In this document: positions 1 through 7,995 of the stretch, piece by piece | How the letters are laid out: every line of letters begins with the position of its first letter | How positions within the stretch are numbered: position 1 is the stretch's first letter | DNA from: Theodoxus fluviatilis | Taxonomy: Eukaryota > Mollusca > Gastropoda > Cycloneritida > Neritidae | NCBI GenBank assembly: GCA_034096865.1 | Contig: JAWQFJ010001224.1 | Coordinates: 136,073 to 147,959, forward strand | Length of the DNA stretch: 11,887 bases | Reading direction: 5' to 3' | The notes under the pieces: model-generated | What the model saw: only the letters and a program-made list of their open reading frames with translations | Database searches by the model: none | Told to the model about the DNA's origin: nothing | Position numbers and translations under genes: made by a program

Positions 1-404
1 GAAAGGAGCTGCTGCAGAGACGTTCAAGGTAAAACGCCGCAGTGCAGTCAAATCAAAGGTCAGGGAGGTCACGCCACAGTGGCAGACCAGCACAGAGTGA
101 GCACTCACTCTGACTCCAGGTCTGCAGCCTCGCCCGGAAACTGGCCACTGGTCATCCGTCAAGAAAGGTTGCTCAGCTGCCTGTACGTGGCCTTGACATT
201 ACTCAGAACCTCGTCGTTGCCTGGCAACACGTGTCCACGTCAATGACAGAGAGTTTTGAATGTAGAACTCCATCAATCCTCGCTAACCCTGCCCAGAGCC
301 AAACCTTGGACAAACACTGCCACTGAGGCACTGAAATCTGTAGGAAACTGTAGTCATGAACTGTTTGCTGGGACGATCACTCGGAATATCGGTTGTCCGA
401 CCTA
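1..404. other. Module A, copy 1 (unique, non-coding)
   Basis: This is mixed-composition sequence without a supportable gene. Its equivalent in copy 2 starts 22 bases beyond the 5' end of the tRNA gene, so it is the upstream flank of that minus-strand tRNA. The one notable part is a cluster of transcription-factor-like motifs at 216-242. The right end passes without a sharp border into the C-rich minisatellite. Short open frames starting here run straight into the repeat and are not credible genes. Confidence 0.8.
216..242. promoter_or_regulatory. X-box / E-box / CRE-like cluster, copy 1
   Basis: Three motifs are packed into 27 bases. GTTGCCTGGCAAC (216-228) is a perfect 6+1+6 palindrome and a strong match to the RFX-family X-box. 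It shares its last base with CACGTG (228-233), the palindromic bHLH E-box. CCACGTCA (235-242) reads TGACGTGG on the minus strand, the core bound by bZIP factors such as ATF6/XBP1. The same bases occur unchanged in copy 2. Binding is inferred only from motif match; no target gene is visible. Confidence 0.45.
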
Positions 405-1436
405 CACCCCCACTCTCTATTACATTCCTACCCTACCCCCACCCCTGCTCCATCCCATCCCCACCTCCACCCCCATCACGCCCCCACCCCATCCCCACCC
501 CATCCCCACCCCATCCCCACTCTATCCCCACCGCATCCCCACCCCATCCCCTACCCATCCGCTCCCCATCCCCACCCCATCCCCACCCTCTCCCCATTCC
601 TTCCACACCCCATCCCCACTCTATCCCAACCCCATCCCAACCCCATTCCCACCCCATCCACACCCCATCCACACCCCATCCCCACTGTATCCCCACCCCA
701 TCCACACTCTATCCCCACCCCATCCCCACCCCATCCCCTCCCCATCCGCTCCCCATCCCCACCCCATCCCCACCCTCTCCCCACTCCATCCACACCCCAT
801 CCCCACTCCATCCCCACCCCATCCTTACTCTATCCCCACCCCATCCCCAACCCATCCCCACCCCATCCCACCCCATCCCCACCCCATCCCCACCCCATCC
901 CCTCCCCATCCCCACCCCATCCCCACCCTCATCCCCGCTCCATCCCCACCCCAATCCCCACCCCATCCCCACCCCATCCCCACCCCATCCCCACCCCATC
1001 CCCACCCCATCCCCACCCCATCCCCACCCCATCCCCACTCTATCCCCACCCCATCCCCACCCCATCCCACCCCATCCCCACCCCATCCACACCCTATCCC
1101 CACCCCATCCCCTCCCAATCCGCTCCCCATCCCCACCCCATCCCCACCCTCTCGCCACTCCATCCACACCCCATCCCCACTCTATCCCCACCCCATCCCC
1201 ACCCATCCCATCCTCACCCCATCCCCACCCCCTCCCTACCCCATCCCCACTCTATCCCCACCCCATCCCCACCCCATCCCCTCGCCATTGCCACTCTATC
1301 CCCACCCCATCCCACCCCATCCCCACCCCATCCCCACCCCATCCCCACCCCATCCCCACCCCATCCCCACCCCATCCCCACTCCATCCCCACTCTATCAT
1401 CACTCTATCCCCACCCCACCCCCACCCTCTCCCCAC
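405..1436. repeat. Minisatellite B, copy 1: 11-bp C-rich array
   Basis: About 1030 bases of a degenerate 11-bp unit, ATCCCCACCCC, with variants such as ACTCTATCCCC and shortened or lengthened units. Eleven is not divisible by three, so all three forward frames encode the same Pro/His/Ile/Thr/Ser-rich 11-residue repeat. The unit holds no stop triplet, which explains three overlapping forward open frames of about 390-404 codons and several on the other strand. They should not be annotated as proteins. The minus strand is runs of four G separated by one or two bases, a textbook G-quadruplex pattern. The matching array in copy 2 is only about 83 bp. Confidence 0.95.
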
Positions 1437-1550
1437 GCACACGGTTTGATCGTAGTGGTGTTTTCCTCACTGGAGTTCAGGCACTATTCATTTCTGAGCA
1501 CGAGTCCTCTTGTCTCAAAAACGCCGCGTGAGAACTCCATGACAAGACCA

Positions 1551-1638
1551 CGCCAGCTGATTGGCTGGCGGTGGGCGCGGTGGGCGGGGCTGCGAAAGGT
1601 TCATTAGTGTGTAATAATGCACGGCGTGACGTCACGCC
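1551..1638. promoter_or_regulatory. CCAAT, GC-box and CRE cluster, copy 1
   Basis: Three classical proximal promoter motifs sit in order. CTGATTGG ends at 1564 and reads AGCCAATCAG on the minus strand, a near-consensus NF-Y site. The GC-box TGGGCGGGGC lies at 1581-1590. The full CRE TGACGTCA (1627-1634) sits inside a perfect 16-bp palindrome GGCGTGACGTCACGCC (1623-1638). All are kept in copy 2, where the base after the CCAAT core differs. The motifs are symmetric or work in either direction, so strand is undecided. No clear TATA box or downstream coding exon is visible. Confidence 0.5.
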
Positions 1639-1894
1639 AGCTCAAGGTGTTTTCTTTTGCATCTGAATAGTTTTGATTCAATAAAAACTCTTTTTGTATT
1701 TCAAATGATTTTCCCCAGTTGAACACTAACATTGAAATCTGATCAGACAACACTGATGAATAGGTAAAGATGACTGATAAATTATTCACGATGCATTCCC
1801 GTTGTAAAGTATCTCTCCCCCCATCCCCCACCCCCAACCCCTTAATTTGACCAAAATCGGAGAAAAACGGAAGACCCTCAGCTTCCGCCGTGGG

Positions 1895-1958
1895 ACTTGA
1901 ACATGGCCAAACTGCCGCAAGCATGGACTTGAACATGGCCAAACTGCCGCAAGCATGG
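1895..1958. repeat. 32-bp direct repeat, two perfect units
   Basis: Two identical adjacent 32-bp units (1895-1926 and 1927-1958) each begin acttgaacatggcc and end gcaagcatgg. The equivalent place in copy 2 has three units, the last shortened by 7 bp. This looks like simple slippage or unequal exchange; no function is evident. Confidence 0.95.
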
Positions 1959-2035
1959 CGCGAAAAAGGTCAACATGGACAGGCAAGAGCTGTCCAACAG
2001 TCGAGGCTGCCACGAAAAACACAAGAACGTGCAGT

Positions 2036-2680
2036 GATGTGTTTGTGGGGTGCGTGTGTGTGGAGGAGTGGGTGGTGGGGGTGGGGATGTGTGTGTGGGG
2101 TGTGTGTGACTGCGTGTGAGGTGCGTGAGTGGAGTGCGTGTGAGGTGCGTGTATGAGGTGCGTGTGAGGTGCGTGTGGAGTGCGTGTGAGGTGTGTGTGG
2201 GGTGCGTGTGGGGTGCGTGTGTGTGAGGTGCGTGTGAGGTGTGTATGAGGTGTGTGTGGGGTGTGTGTGAGGTGAATGTGAGGTGTATCTGAAGTGTATC
2301 TGAGGCGTGTGTGAGGTGCGTGTGAAGTGCGTGGGAGGTGTGTGTGAGGTGCGTGTGGGGTGTGTGTGGGGTGCGTGTGTGTGAGGTGCGTTTGAGGAAC
2401 GTGTAAAATGCATGTGAGGTGCGTGTGAAGTGCGTGGGAGGTGTGTGTGAGGTGCGTGTGAGGTGCGTTTGAGGTGCGTGTGAGGTGTGTGTGTGAGGTG
2501 GGTGTGAGGTGTGTGTGAGGTGTATCTGAAGTGTATCTGAGGTGTGTGTGAGGTATGTGTGAGGTGAACGTGAGGTGCATGTGAGGTGTATCTGAGGTGT
2601 GTATGTGAGGTGTGTGTGAGGTGCGTGTGAGGTGAATTTGAAGTGCATGTGAGGTGTGTGTGAGGTGCATGTGAGGTGTA
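2036..2680. repeat. Minisatellite D, copy 1: 11-bp GT-rich array
   Basis: About 645 bases of the unit AGGTGCGTGTG and variants AGGTGTGTGTG, AGGTGCATGTG and AGGTGTATCTG. A G-rich lead-in at 2059-2100 precedes it. Larger blocks are duplicated inside: aagtgcgtgggagg occurs at 2325 and 2428, and a 25-base block at 2281-2305 recurs at 2518-2542. The unit has no stop on the minus strand, so long His/Thr/Ser-rich minus-strand frames run through it. They are repeat artefacts. The equivalent array in copy 2 is about six times longer. Confidence 0.95.
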
Positions 2681-2851
2681 TTTCCACAGAAAAGCGTGTG
2701 TGACAAAAAACGCCCTCCCACCCTCTGCCTTGCACAGGCAGTCGTCTGAGAACGCTGTGTACTGTACTCTGTTGCAAGAAGGGTTGCCTCCCTTGGACCA
2801 CTTTCCCTAAACAAACTCATGGAACTGACAGACAAAAAGAGTAATTCGAAC
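2681..2851. other. Module E: 3' flank of the tRNA gene
   Basis: This 171-base stretch joins array D to the tRNA gene. It contains the probable Pol III terminator of the tRNA and otherwise shows nothing I recognise. It does not follow array D in copy 2, where a different sequence starts at 8001. Confidence 0.7.
2834..2838 (-). terminator. RNA polymerase III terminator of tRNA-Phe
   Basis: Five A on the plus strand give TTTTT on the tRNA strand, 14 bases beyond the end of the mature tRNA. This is the usual position and form of a Pol III stop and supports an active, discrete transcription unit. Confidence 0.75.
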
Positions 2852-2924
2852 TGCCGAAACCCGGGATCGAACCAGGGACCTTTAGATCTTTAGTCTAACG
2901 CTCTCCCAACTGAGCTATTTCGGC
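2852..2924 (-). tRNA. tRNA-Phe with anticodon AAA (GAA expected)
   Basis: This is a 73-base cloverleaf with no intron and discriminator A. The 7-bp acceptor stem (GCCGAAA with TTTCGGC), the anticodon stem TTAGA/TCTAA and the T-stem CCTGG/CCGGG (one G-T pair) all pair. Internal Pol III promoters are intact: A box TAGCTCAGTTGG (2906-2917) and B box GGTTCGATCCC (2863-2873). A T5 terminator follows. Compared from memory with the highly conserved animal tRNA-Phe, the only change I see is base 34 (plus-strand t at 2891, c expected), turning GAA into AAA. Other phenylalanine identity bases (G20, A35, A36, A73) remain. G34 is itself a known PheRS identity base, so charging may be weaker. It could be functional, a decoy or a young pseudogene, or base 2891 could be an assembly error. 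Confidence 0.93.
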
Positions 2925-2945
2925 GACGATGACGTTTCTTCTTAT

Positions 2946-3350
2946 GAAAGGAGCTTCTGCAGAGACGTTCAAGGTAAAACGCCGCAGTGCAGTCAAATCA
3001 AAGGTCAGGGAGGTCACGCCACGGTGGCAGACCAGCACAGAGTGAGCACTCACTCTGACTCCAGGTCTGCAGCCTCGCCCGGAAACTGGCCACTGGTCAT
3101 CCGTCAAGAAAGGTTGCTCAGCTGCCTGTACGTGGCCTTGACATTACTCAGAACCTCGTCGTTGCCTGGCAACACGTGTCCACGTCAATGACAGAGAGTT
3201 TTGAATGTAGAACTCCATCAACCCTCGCTACACCCTGCCCAGAGCCAAACCTTGGACAAACACTGCCACTGAGGCACTGAAATATGTAGGAAACTGTAGT
3301 CATGAACTGTTTGCTGGGACGATCACTCGGAATATCGGTTGTCCGACCTA
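2946..3350. other. Module A, copy 2 (unique, tRNA upstream flank)
   Basis: Nearly identical to 1-404. It begins 22 bases beyond the 5' end of the minus-strand tRNA gene and so is its upstream region. Differences from copy 1 include g to t at 2956, a to g at 2963+60, and a 1-base insertion near 3231. No gene is supported. Confidence 0.8.
3161..3187. promoter_or_regulatory. X-box / E-box / CRE-like cluster, copy 2
   Basis: GTTGCCTGGCAAC at 3161-3173, CACGTG at 3173-3178 and CCACGTCA at 3180-3187 are identical in sequence and spacing to copy 1. The cluster is about 240 bp upstream of the tRNA gene, which does not need such sites, so its target is unknown. Confidence 0.45.
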
Positions 3351-3433
3351 CACCCCTACTCTCCATTACATTCCTACCCTACCCCCACCCCATCCCCCAC
3401 TCTATCCCTACCCCATCCCCACCCTCTCCCCAC
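3351..3433. repeat. Minisatellite B, copy 2 (contracted)
   Basis: Only about 83 bases of C-rich repeat remain between the same flanks that hold about 1032 bases in copy 1. The change in alignment offset, from 2946 to 1997, gives a net length difference of 949 bp. With the array this short, the flanking unique sequence can be read in one frame from 3302 to 3604. In copy 1 the same flanks fall in different frames, which argues against coding. Confidence 0.9.
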
Positions 3434-3547
3434 TCACACGGTTTGATCGTAGTGGTATTTTCCTCACTGGAGTTCAGGCACTATTCATTTCTGAGCACGA
3501 GTCCTCTTGTCTCAAAAACGCCGCGTGAGAACTCCATGACAAGACCA

Positions 3548-3635
3548 CGCCAGCTGATTGGCGGACGGTGGGCGCGGTGGGCGGGGCTGCGAAAGGTTCA
3601 TTAGTGTGTAATTATGCACGGCGTGACGTCACGCC
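3548..3635. promoter_or_regulatory. CCAAT, GC-box and CRE cluster, copy 2
   Basis: ATTGG lies at 3557-3561, the GC-box TGGGCGGGGC at 3578-3587 and the CRE TGACGTCA at 3624-3631, inside the 16-bp palindrome 3620-3635. Spacing matches copy 1 exactly. Just right of the CCAAT core two bases differ (ggctggc in copy 1, ggcggac here), while the motif cores are unchanged. Whether this reflects constraint or only recent origin cannot be decided from two copies. Confidence 0.5.
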
Positions 3636-3892
3636 AGCTCATGGTTTTTTTCGTTTGCATCTGAATAGTTGTGATTCGAAAATAATCTTTTTTGTATTTC
3701 AAATGATTTTCCCCAGTTGAACACTAACATTGAAATCTGGTCAGACAACACTGATGAATAGGTAAAGATGACTGATAAATTATTCACGATGCATTCCCGC
3801 TGTAAAGTATCTCTCCCCCCATCCCCCACCCCCAACCCCTTAATTTGACCAAAATCGGAGAAAAACGGAAGACCCTCAGCTTCCGCCGTGGG

Positions 3893-3981
3893 ACTTGAAC
3901 ATGGCCAAACTGCCGCAAGCATGGATTTGAACATGGCCAAACTGCCGCAAGCATGGACTTGAACATGGCCAAACTGCATGG
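3893..3981. repeat. 32-bp direct repeat, three units, last one shortened
   Basis: Units are 3893-3924, 3925-3956 (one substitution, atttg for acttg) and 3957-3981. The third lacks the 7 bases ccgcaag and is 25 bp long. Copy 1 has two full units. The extra unit accounts for nearly all of the offset change between the C modules. Confidence 0.95.
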
Positions 3982-4087
3982 CGCGAAAAAGGTCAACATG
4001 GACAGGCAAGAGCTGTCCAACAGTCGAGGCTGCCACGAAAAACACAAGAACGTGCAGTGATGTGTGTGTGAGGTGTGTGTGTGTGGA

Positions 4088-4109
4088 GGGGTGGGTGGTG
4101 GGGGTGGGG
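4088..4109 (+). other. G-quadruplex motif at the head of array D, copy 2
   Basis: Four G runs of 4, 3, 5 and 4 bases are separated by loops of 1, 4 and 1 bases, satisfying the usual quadruplex pattern. In copy 1 an A interrupts the first run (ggaggag near 2063-2069), leaving three close runs. This is a structural prediction only. Confidence 0.55.
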
Positions 4110-7100
4110 ATGTGTGGGTGGCGTGCGTGTGAGGTGCGTGAGTGGGGTGCGTGTGAGGTGCGTGTGGGGTGTGTGTGTGAGGTGCGTGTGAGGTGCGTGT
4201 GTGAGGTACTTGTGAGGTGCGTGTGAGGTGTGCGTGTGAGGTGTGTGTGAGGTGTGTGAGGTGCGTGTGAGGTGTGTGTGGAGTGTGTGTGTGTGTGTGA
4301 GGTGCGTGTGAGATGCGTGTGAGGTGTGTGTGAGGTGCGTGTGAGGTGCGTGTGGAGTGTGTGTGTGAGGTGCGTGTGAGGTGCGTGTGAGGTGCGTATG
4401 GAGTGTGTGTGTGAGGTGCGTGTGAGATGCGTGTGAGGTGTGTGTGAGGTGCGTGTGAGGTGCGTGTGGAGTGTGTGTGTGAGGTGCGTGTGAGGTGCGT
4501 ATGGAGTGTGTGTGTGAGGTGCGTGTGAGGTGTGTGTGAGGTGCGTATGAGGTGAGTGTGGAGTGTGTGTGTGAGGTGCGTGTGAGGTGCGTGTGGGGTG
4601 CGTATGGAGTGTGTGTGTGAGGTGCGTGTGAGATGCGTGTGAGGTGTGTGTGAGTGCGTGTGAGGTGCGTGTGGAGTGTGTGTGTGAGGTGCGTGTGAGG
4701 TGCGTATGGAGTGTGTGTGTGAGGTGCGTGTGAGGTGTGTGTGAGGTGCGTATGAGGTGAGTGTGGAGTGTGTGTGTGAGGTGCGTGTGAGGTGCGTGTG
4801 AGATGCGTGTGGGGTGCGTGTGAGGTGTGTGTGTGAGGTGTGTGTGAGGTGCGTGTGAGGTGTGTGTGTGAGGTGTGTGTGAGGTGTGTGTGTGAGGTGT
4901 GTGTGTGAGGTGTGTGTAAGGTGCGTGTGAGGTGTGCGTGTGAGGTGCGTGTGAGGTGTGTGTGAGGTGTGTGTGAGGTGTGTGTGTTAAGTGTGTGTGA
5001 GGTGCGTGTGAGGTGTGTGTGTGAGGTGTGTGTGAGTTGTGTGTGAGGTGTGTGTGAGGTGCGTGTGAGGTGCGTGTAGGGTGTGTGTGTGAGGTGTGTG
5101 TGAGGTGCGTAAGAAGTGTGTGTGAGGTGTGTGTGTGAGGTGTGTGTGTGACGAGTGTGTGAGGGGCGTGGAGGTGTGTGTGTGAATTGCGTGTAAGGTG
5201 TGTGTGTGTGAGGTGTGTGTGTGGTGCATGTGAGGTGCGTGTGAGGTGCGTGTGGGGTGCGTGTGAGGTTTGTGTGTGAGGTGTGTGTGAGGCGCGTGTG
5301 AGGTGTGTGAGGTGTGTGTGTGAAGTGTGTGTGTGAGGTGTGTGTGAGGTGCGTGTGAGGTGTGCGTGAGGTGTGTGTGAGGTGTGTGTGAGGTGTGTGT
5401 GAGGTGCGTGTGGGGTGTGTGTGTGTGAGGTGTGTGTGTGAGGTGTGTGTGAGGTGTGTGTGAGGTGTGTGTGGGGTGCGTTTGGAGTGTGTGTGTGAGG
5501 TGTGTGTTTGAGGTGCGTGTGGAGTGTGTGTGTGAGATGCGTGTAAGGTGCGTGTGGGGTGTGTGTGTGAGGTGCGTGTGAGGTGCGTGTGAGGTGCGTG
5601 TGAGGTGCGTGTGAGGTGCGTGAGTAGTGTGTGTGTGAGGTTCGTGTGAGGTGCGTGTGGGATGCGTGCGAGGTGTGTGTGTGAGGTGCGTGTGAGGTGT
5701 GTGTGAGGTGTGTGTGTGAGGTGTGTGTGTGAGGTGTGTGTGTGAGGTGCGTGTGAGGTGTGTGTGTGTGAGGTGCGTGTGAGGTGTGTGTGTGAGGTGT
5801 GTGTGAGGTGCGTGTGAGGTGCGTGTGAGGTGCGTGTGAGGTGCGTGTGGGGTGCGTGTGAGGTGTGTGTGTGAGGTGTGTGTGAGGTGTGTGTGAGGTG
5901 TGTGTGTGAGGTGTGTGTAAGGTGTGTGTGTGAGGTGTATGTGATGTGCGTGTGAGGTGTGTGTGAGGTGTGTGTGTGAGGTGTGTGTGTGTGTGAGGTA
6001 TGTATGGGGTGCGTGTGAGGTGTGTGTGAGGTGCGTGTGAGGTGCGTGTGAGGTGCGTGTGGGGTGCGTGTGAGGTGTGTGTGTGAGGCGTGTGTGAGGT
6101 GCGTGTGAGGTGCGTCTGAGGTGCGTGTGGGAAGCATGTGAGGTGTGTGTGAGGTGTGTGTGGTGCGTGTGATGTGCGTGTGAGGTGCGTGTGGGGTTCG
6201 TGTGAGGTGTGTGTGTGAGGAGTGTGTGAGGTGTGTGGGAGGTGTGTGTGTGAGGTGTGTGTAAGGTGTGTGTGTGAGGTGTGTGTGATGTGCGTGTGAG
6301 GTGTGTGTGTGAGGTGTGTGTGTGAGGTGTGTGTGTGTGTCAGGTGTGTGTGGGGTGCGTGTGAGGTGTGTGTGAGGTGCGTGTGAGGTGCGTGTGAGGT
6401 GCGTGTGAGGTGCGTGTGGGGTGCGTGTGAGGTGTGTGTGTGAGGTGTGTGTGAGGTGCGTGTGAGGTGCGTCTGAGGTGCGTGTGGGATGCGTGTGAGG
6501 TGTGTGTGTGAGGTGTGTGTGTGGTGCGTGTGAGGTGTGCGTGTGAGGTGCGTGTGAGGTGTGTGTGAGGTTTGTGTGAGGTGTATGTGTGAGGTGTGTG
6601 CGAGGTGCATGTGAGGTGTGTGTGTGAGGTGTGTGTGAGGTGTGTGTGAGGTGTGTGTGAGGTGCGTGTGAGGTGTGTGTGAAGTGTGTGTGTGAGGTGT
6701 GTGTGTGAGGTGTGTGTGAGGTGTGTGTGAAGTGTGTGTGTGAGGTGTGTGTGTGAGGTGCGTGTGGGGTGTGTGTGTGAGGTGTGTGTAAGGTGCGTGT
6801 GAGGTGTGTGTGAGGTGTGTGTGTGTGAGGTGCGTGTGGAGTGTGTGTGTGGGGTGCGTGTGGGGTGTGTGTGTGAGGTGTGTGTGTGTGGTGCGTGTGG
6901 AGTGTGTGTTTGAGGTGTCTGTGAGGTGTGTGTGTAGGGTGCGTGTGGGGTGTGTGTGTAGGGTGTGTGTGTGAGGTGCGTGTGAGGTGTGTGTGTGAGG
7001 TGTGTGTGTGAGGTGTATGTGAGGTGCGTGTGGGGTGCATGTGGAGTGTGTGTGTGAGGTGTGTGTGTCAGGTGTGTGTGTGTGAAGTGTGTGTATGAAG

Positions 7101-7995
7101 TGTGTGTGTGTGAGGTGTGTGTGAGGTGCGTGTGGGGTGCGTGTGGAGTGTGTGTGTGAGGTGTGTGTGTGTGAGGTGTGTGTGTGAAGGGTGTGTGTGA
7201 GGTGCGTGTGAGGTGCGTGTGAAGTGTGTGTGTGAGGTAGGTATGAGGTGCGTGTGGAGTGTGTGTGTGAGGTGTGTGTGAGGTGTGTGAGGTGTGTGTG
7301 TGAGGTGTTTGTGGGGTGTGTGTGTGAGGTGTGTGTGTGAGGTGTGTGTGTGAAGTGTGTGTGTGAGGTGTGTGTGTGTGTGAGGTGTGTGTGTGGGGTG
7401 CGTGTGGAGTGTGTGTGTGAGGTGTGTGTGTGAGGTGCGTGTGGGGTGTGTGTGTGAGGTGCGTGGGTGAGGTGTGTGTGTGAGGTGTGTGTGAGGTGTG
7501 TGAGAGGTGTGTGTGTGAGGTGTGTGTGTGAGGTGTGTGTGGTGCGTGTGATGTGCGTGTGAGGTGCGTGTGGGGTGCGTGTGAGGTGTGTGTGTGAGGA
7601 GTGTGTGAGGTGTGTGTGAGGTGTGTGTGAGGTGTGTGTGAGGTGTATGTGAGGTGCGTGTGAGGTGCGTGTGTGAGGTGTGTGTGTGAGGTGTGTGTGA
7701 GGTGTGTGTGAGGTGTGTGTGAGGTGTGTGTGTGAGGTGTGTGTGAGGTGCGTTTGATGTGCACGTGAGGTGTGTGTGAGGTGTGTGTGAGGTGAATGTG
7801 AGGTGTGTGTGAGGTGTGTGTGAGGTGTGTGTGATGTGCACGTGAGGTGTGTGTGAGGTGTGTGAGGTGCGTGTGATGTGCACGTGAGGTGTGTGTGAGG
7901 TGTACGTGTGAGGTGAATGTGAGGTGTGTGTGAGGTGTATGTGAGGTGTGTGTGAGGTGCGTAATAGGTGCATTTGAAGTGCATGTGAGGTGTGT

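Larger units (their letters stand above)
1437..2035. other. Module C, copy 1 (unique, promoter-like motifs)
   Basis: This sequence lies between the two minisatellites, about 97 percent identical to 3434-4058. Its left third is GC-rich with CCAAT, GC-box and CRE motifs (1551-1638). The middle is AT-rich and includes an AATAAA at 1680-1685 that is lost in copy 2. A Y-tract ending ttttccccag near 1718 resembles a splice acceptor, but there is no partner to support an exon. The right part holds a 32-bp tandem repeat. No open frame with a recognisable product is present. Confidence 0.75.
3434..4058. other. Module C, copy 2 (unique, promoter-like motifs)
   Basis: Counterpart of 1437-2035 at about 97 percent identity. 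The AATAAA of copy 1 is changed here (gaaaataatc in place of caataaaaac). The CCAAT/GC-box/CRE group and the 32-bp repeat are present. It runs directly into the long D array. No coding gene is supported. Confidence 0.75.

Noticed and set aside
256..1607. Three overlapping plus-strand Pro/His-rich frames of 391-404 codons
   Set aside because: All three frames are open at once over array B because its 11-bp unit lacks stops. Frame-independent openness is a repeat artefact.
1745..1775. Plus-strand CTGATGA in module C (hammerhead core)
   Set aside because: No following GAAA at a sensible distance and no pairing stems.
1604..1942. 112-codon minus-strand frame in module C
   Set aside because: Similar residues appear in copy 2 only because the DNA is about 97 percent identical; the frame there merges into satellite. 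No domain is recognisable.
3302..3604. 100-codon plus-strand frame whose ends recur in copy 1
   Set aside because: In copy 1 the start and end parts fall in different frames (starts at 356 and 393). The similarity is explained by the recent duplication, and the 3' part overlaps the CCAAT/GC-box block.
3629..7984. 1451-codon minus-strand open frame, His/Thr/Ser-rich
   Set aside because: It is produced by an 11-bp unit with no stop on that strand. Other minus frames over the same DNA are also open for up to about 1000 codons with the same peptide repeat, so there is no frame preference and no gene.
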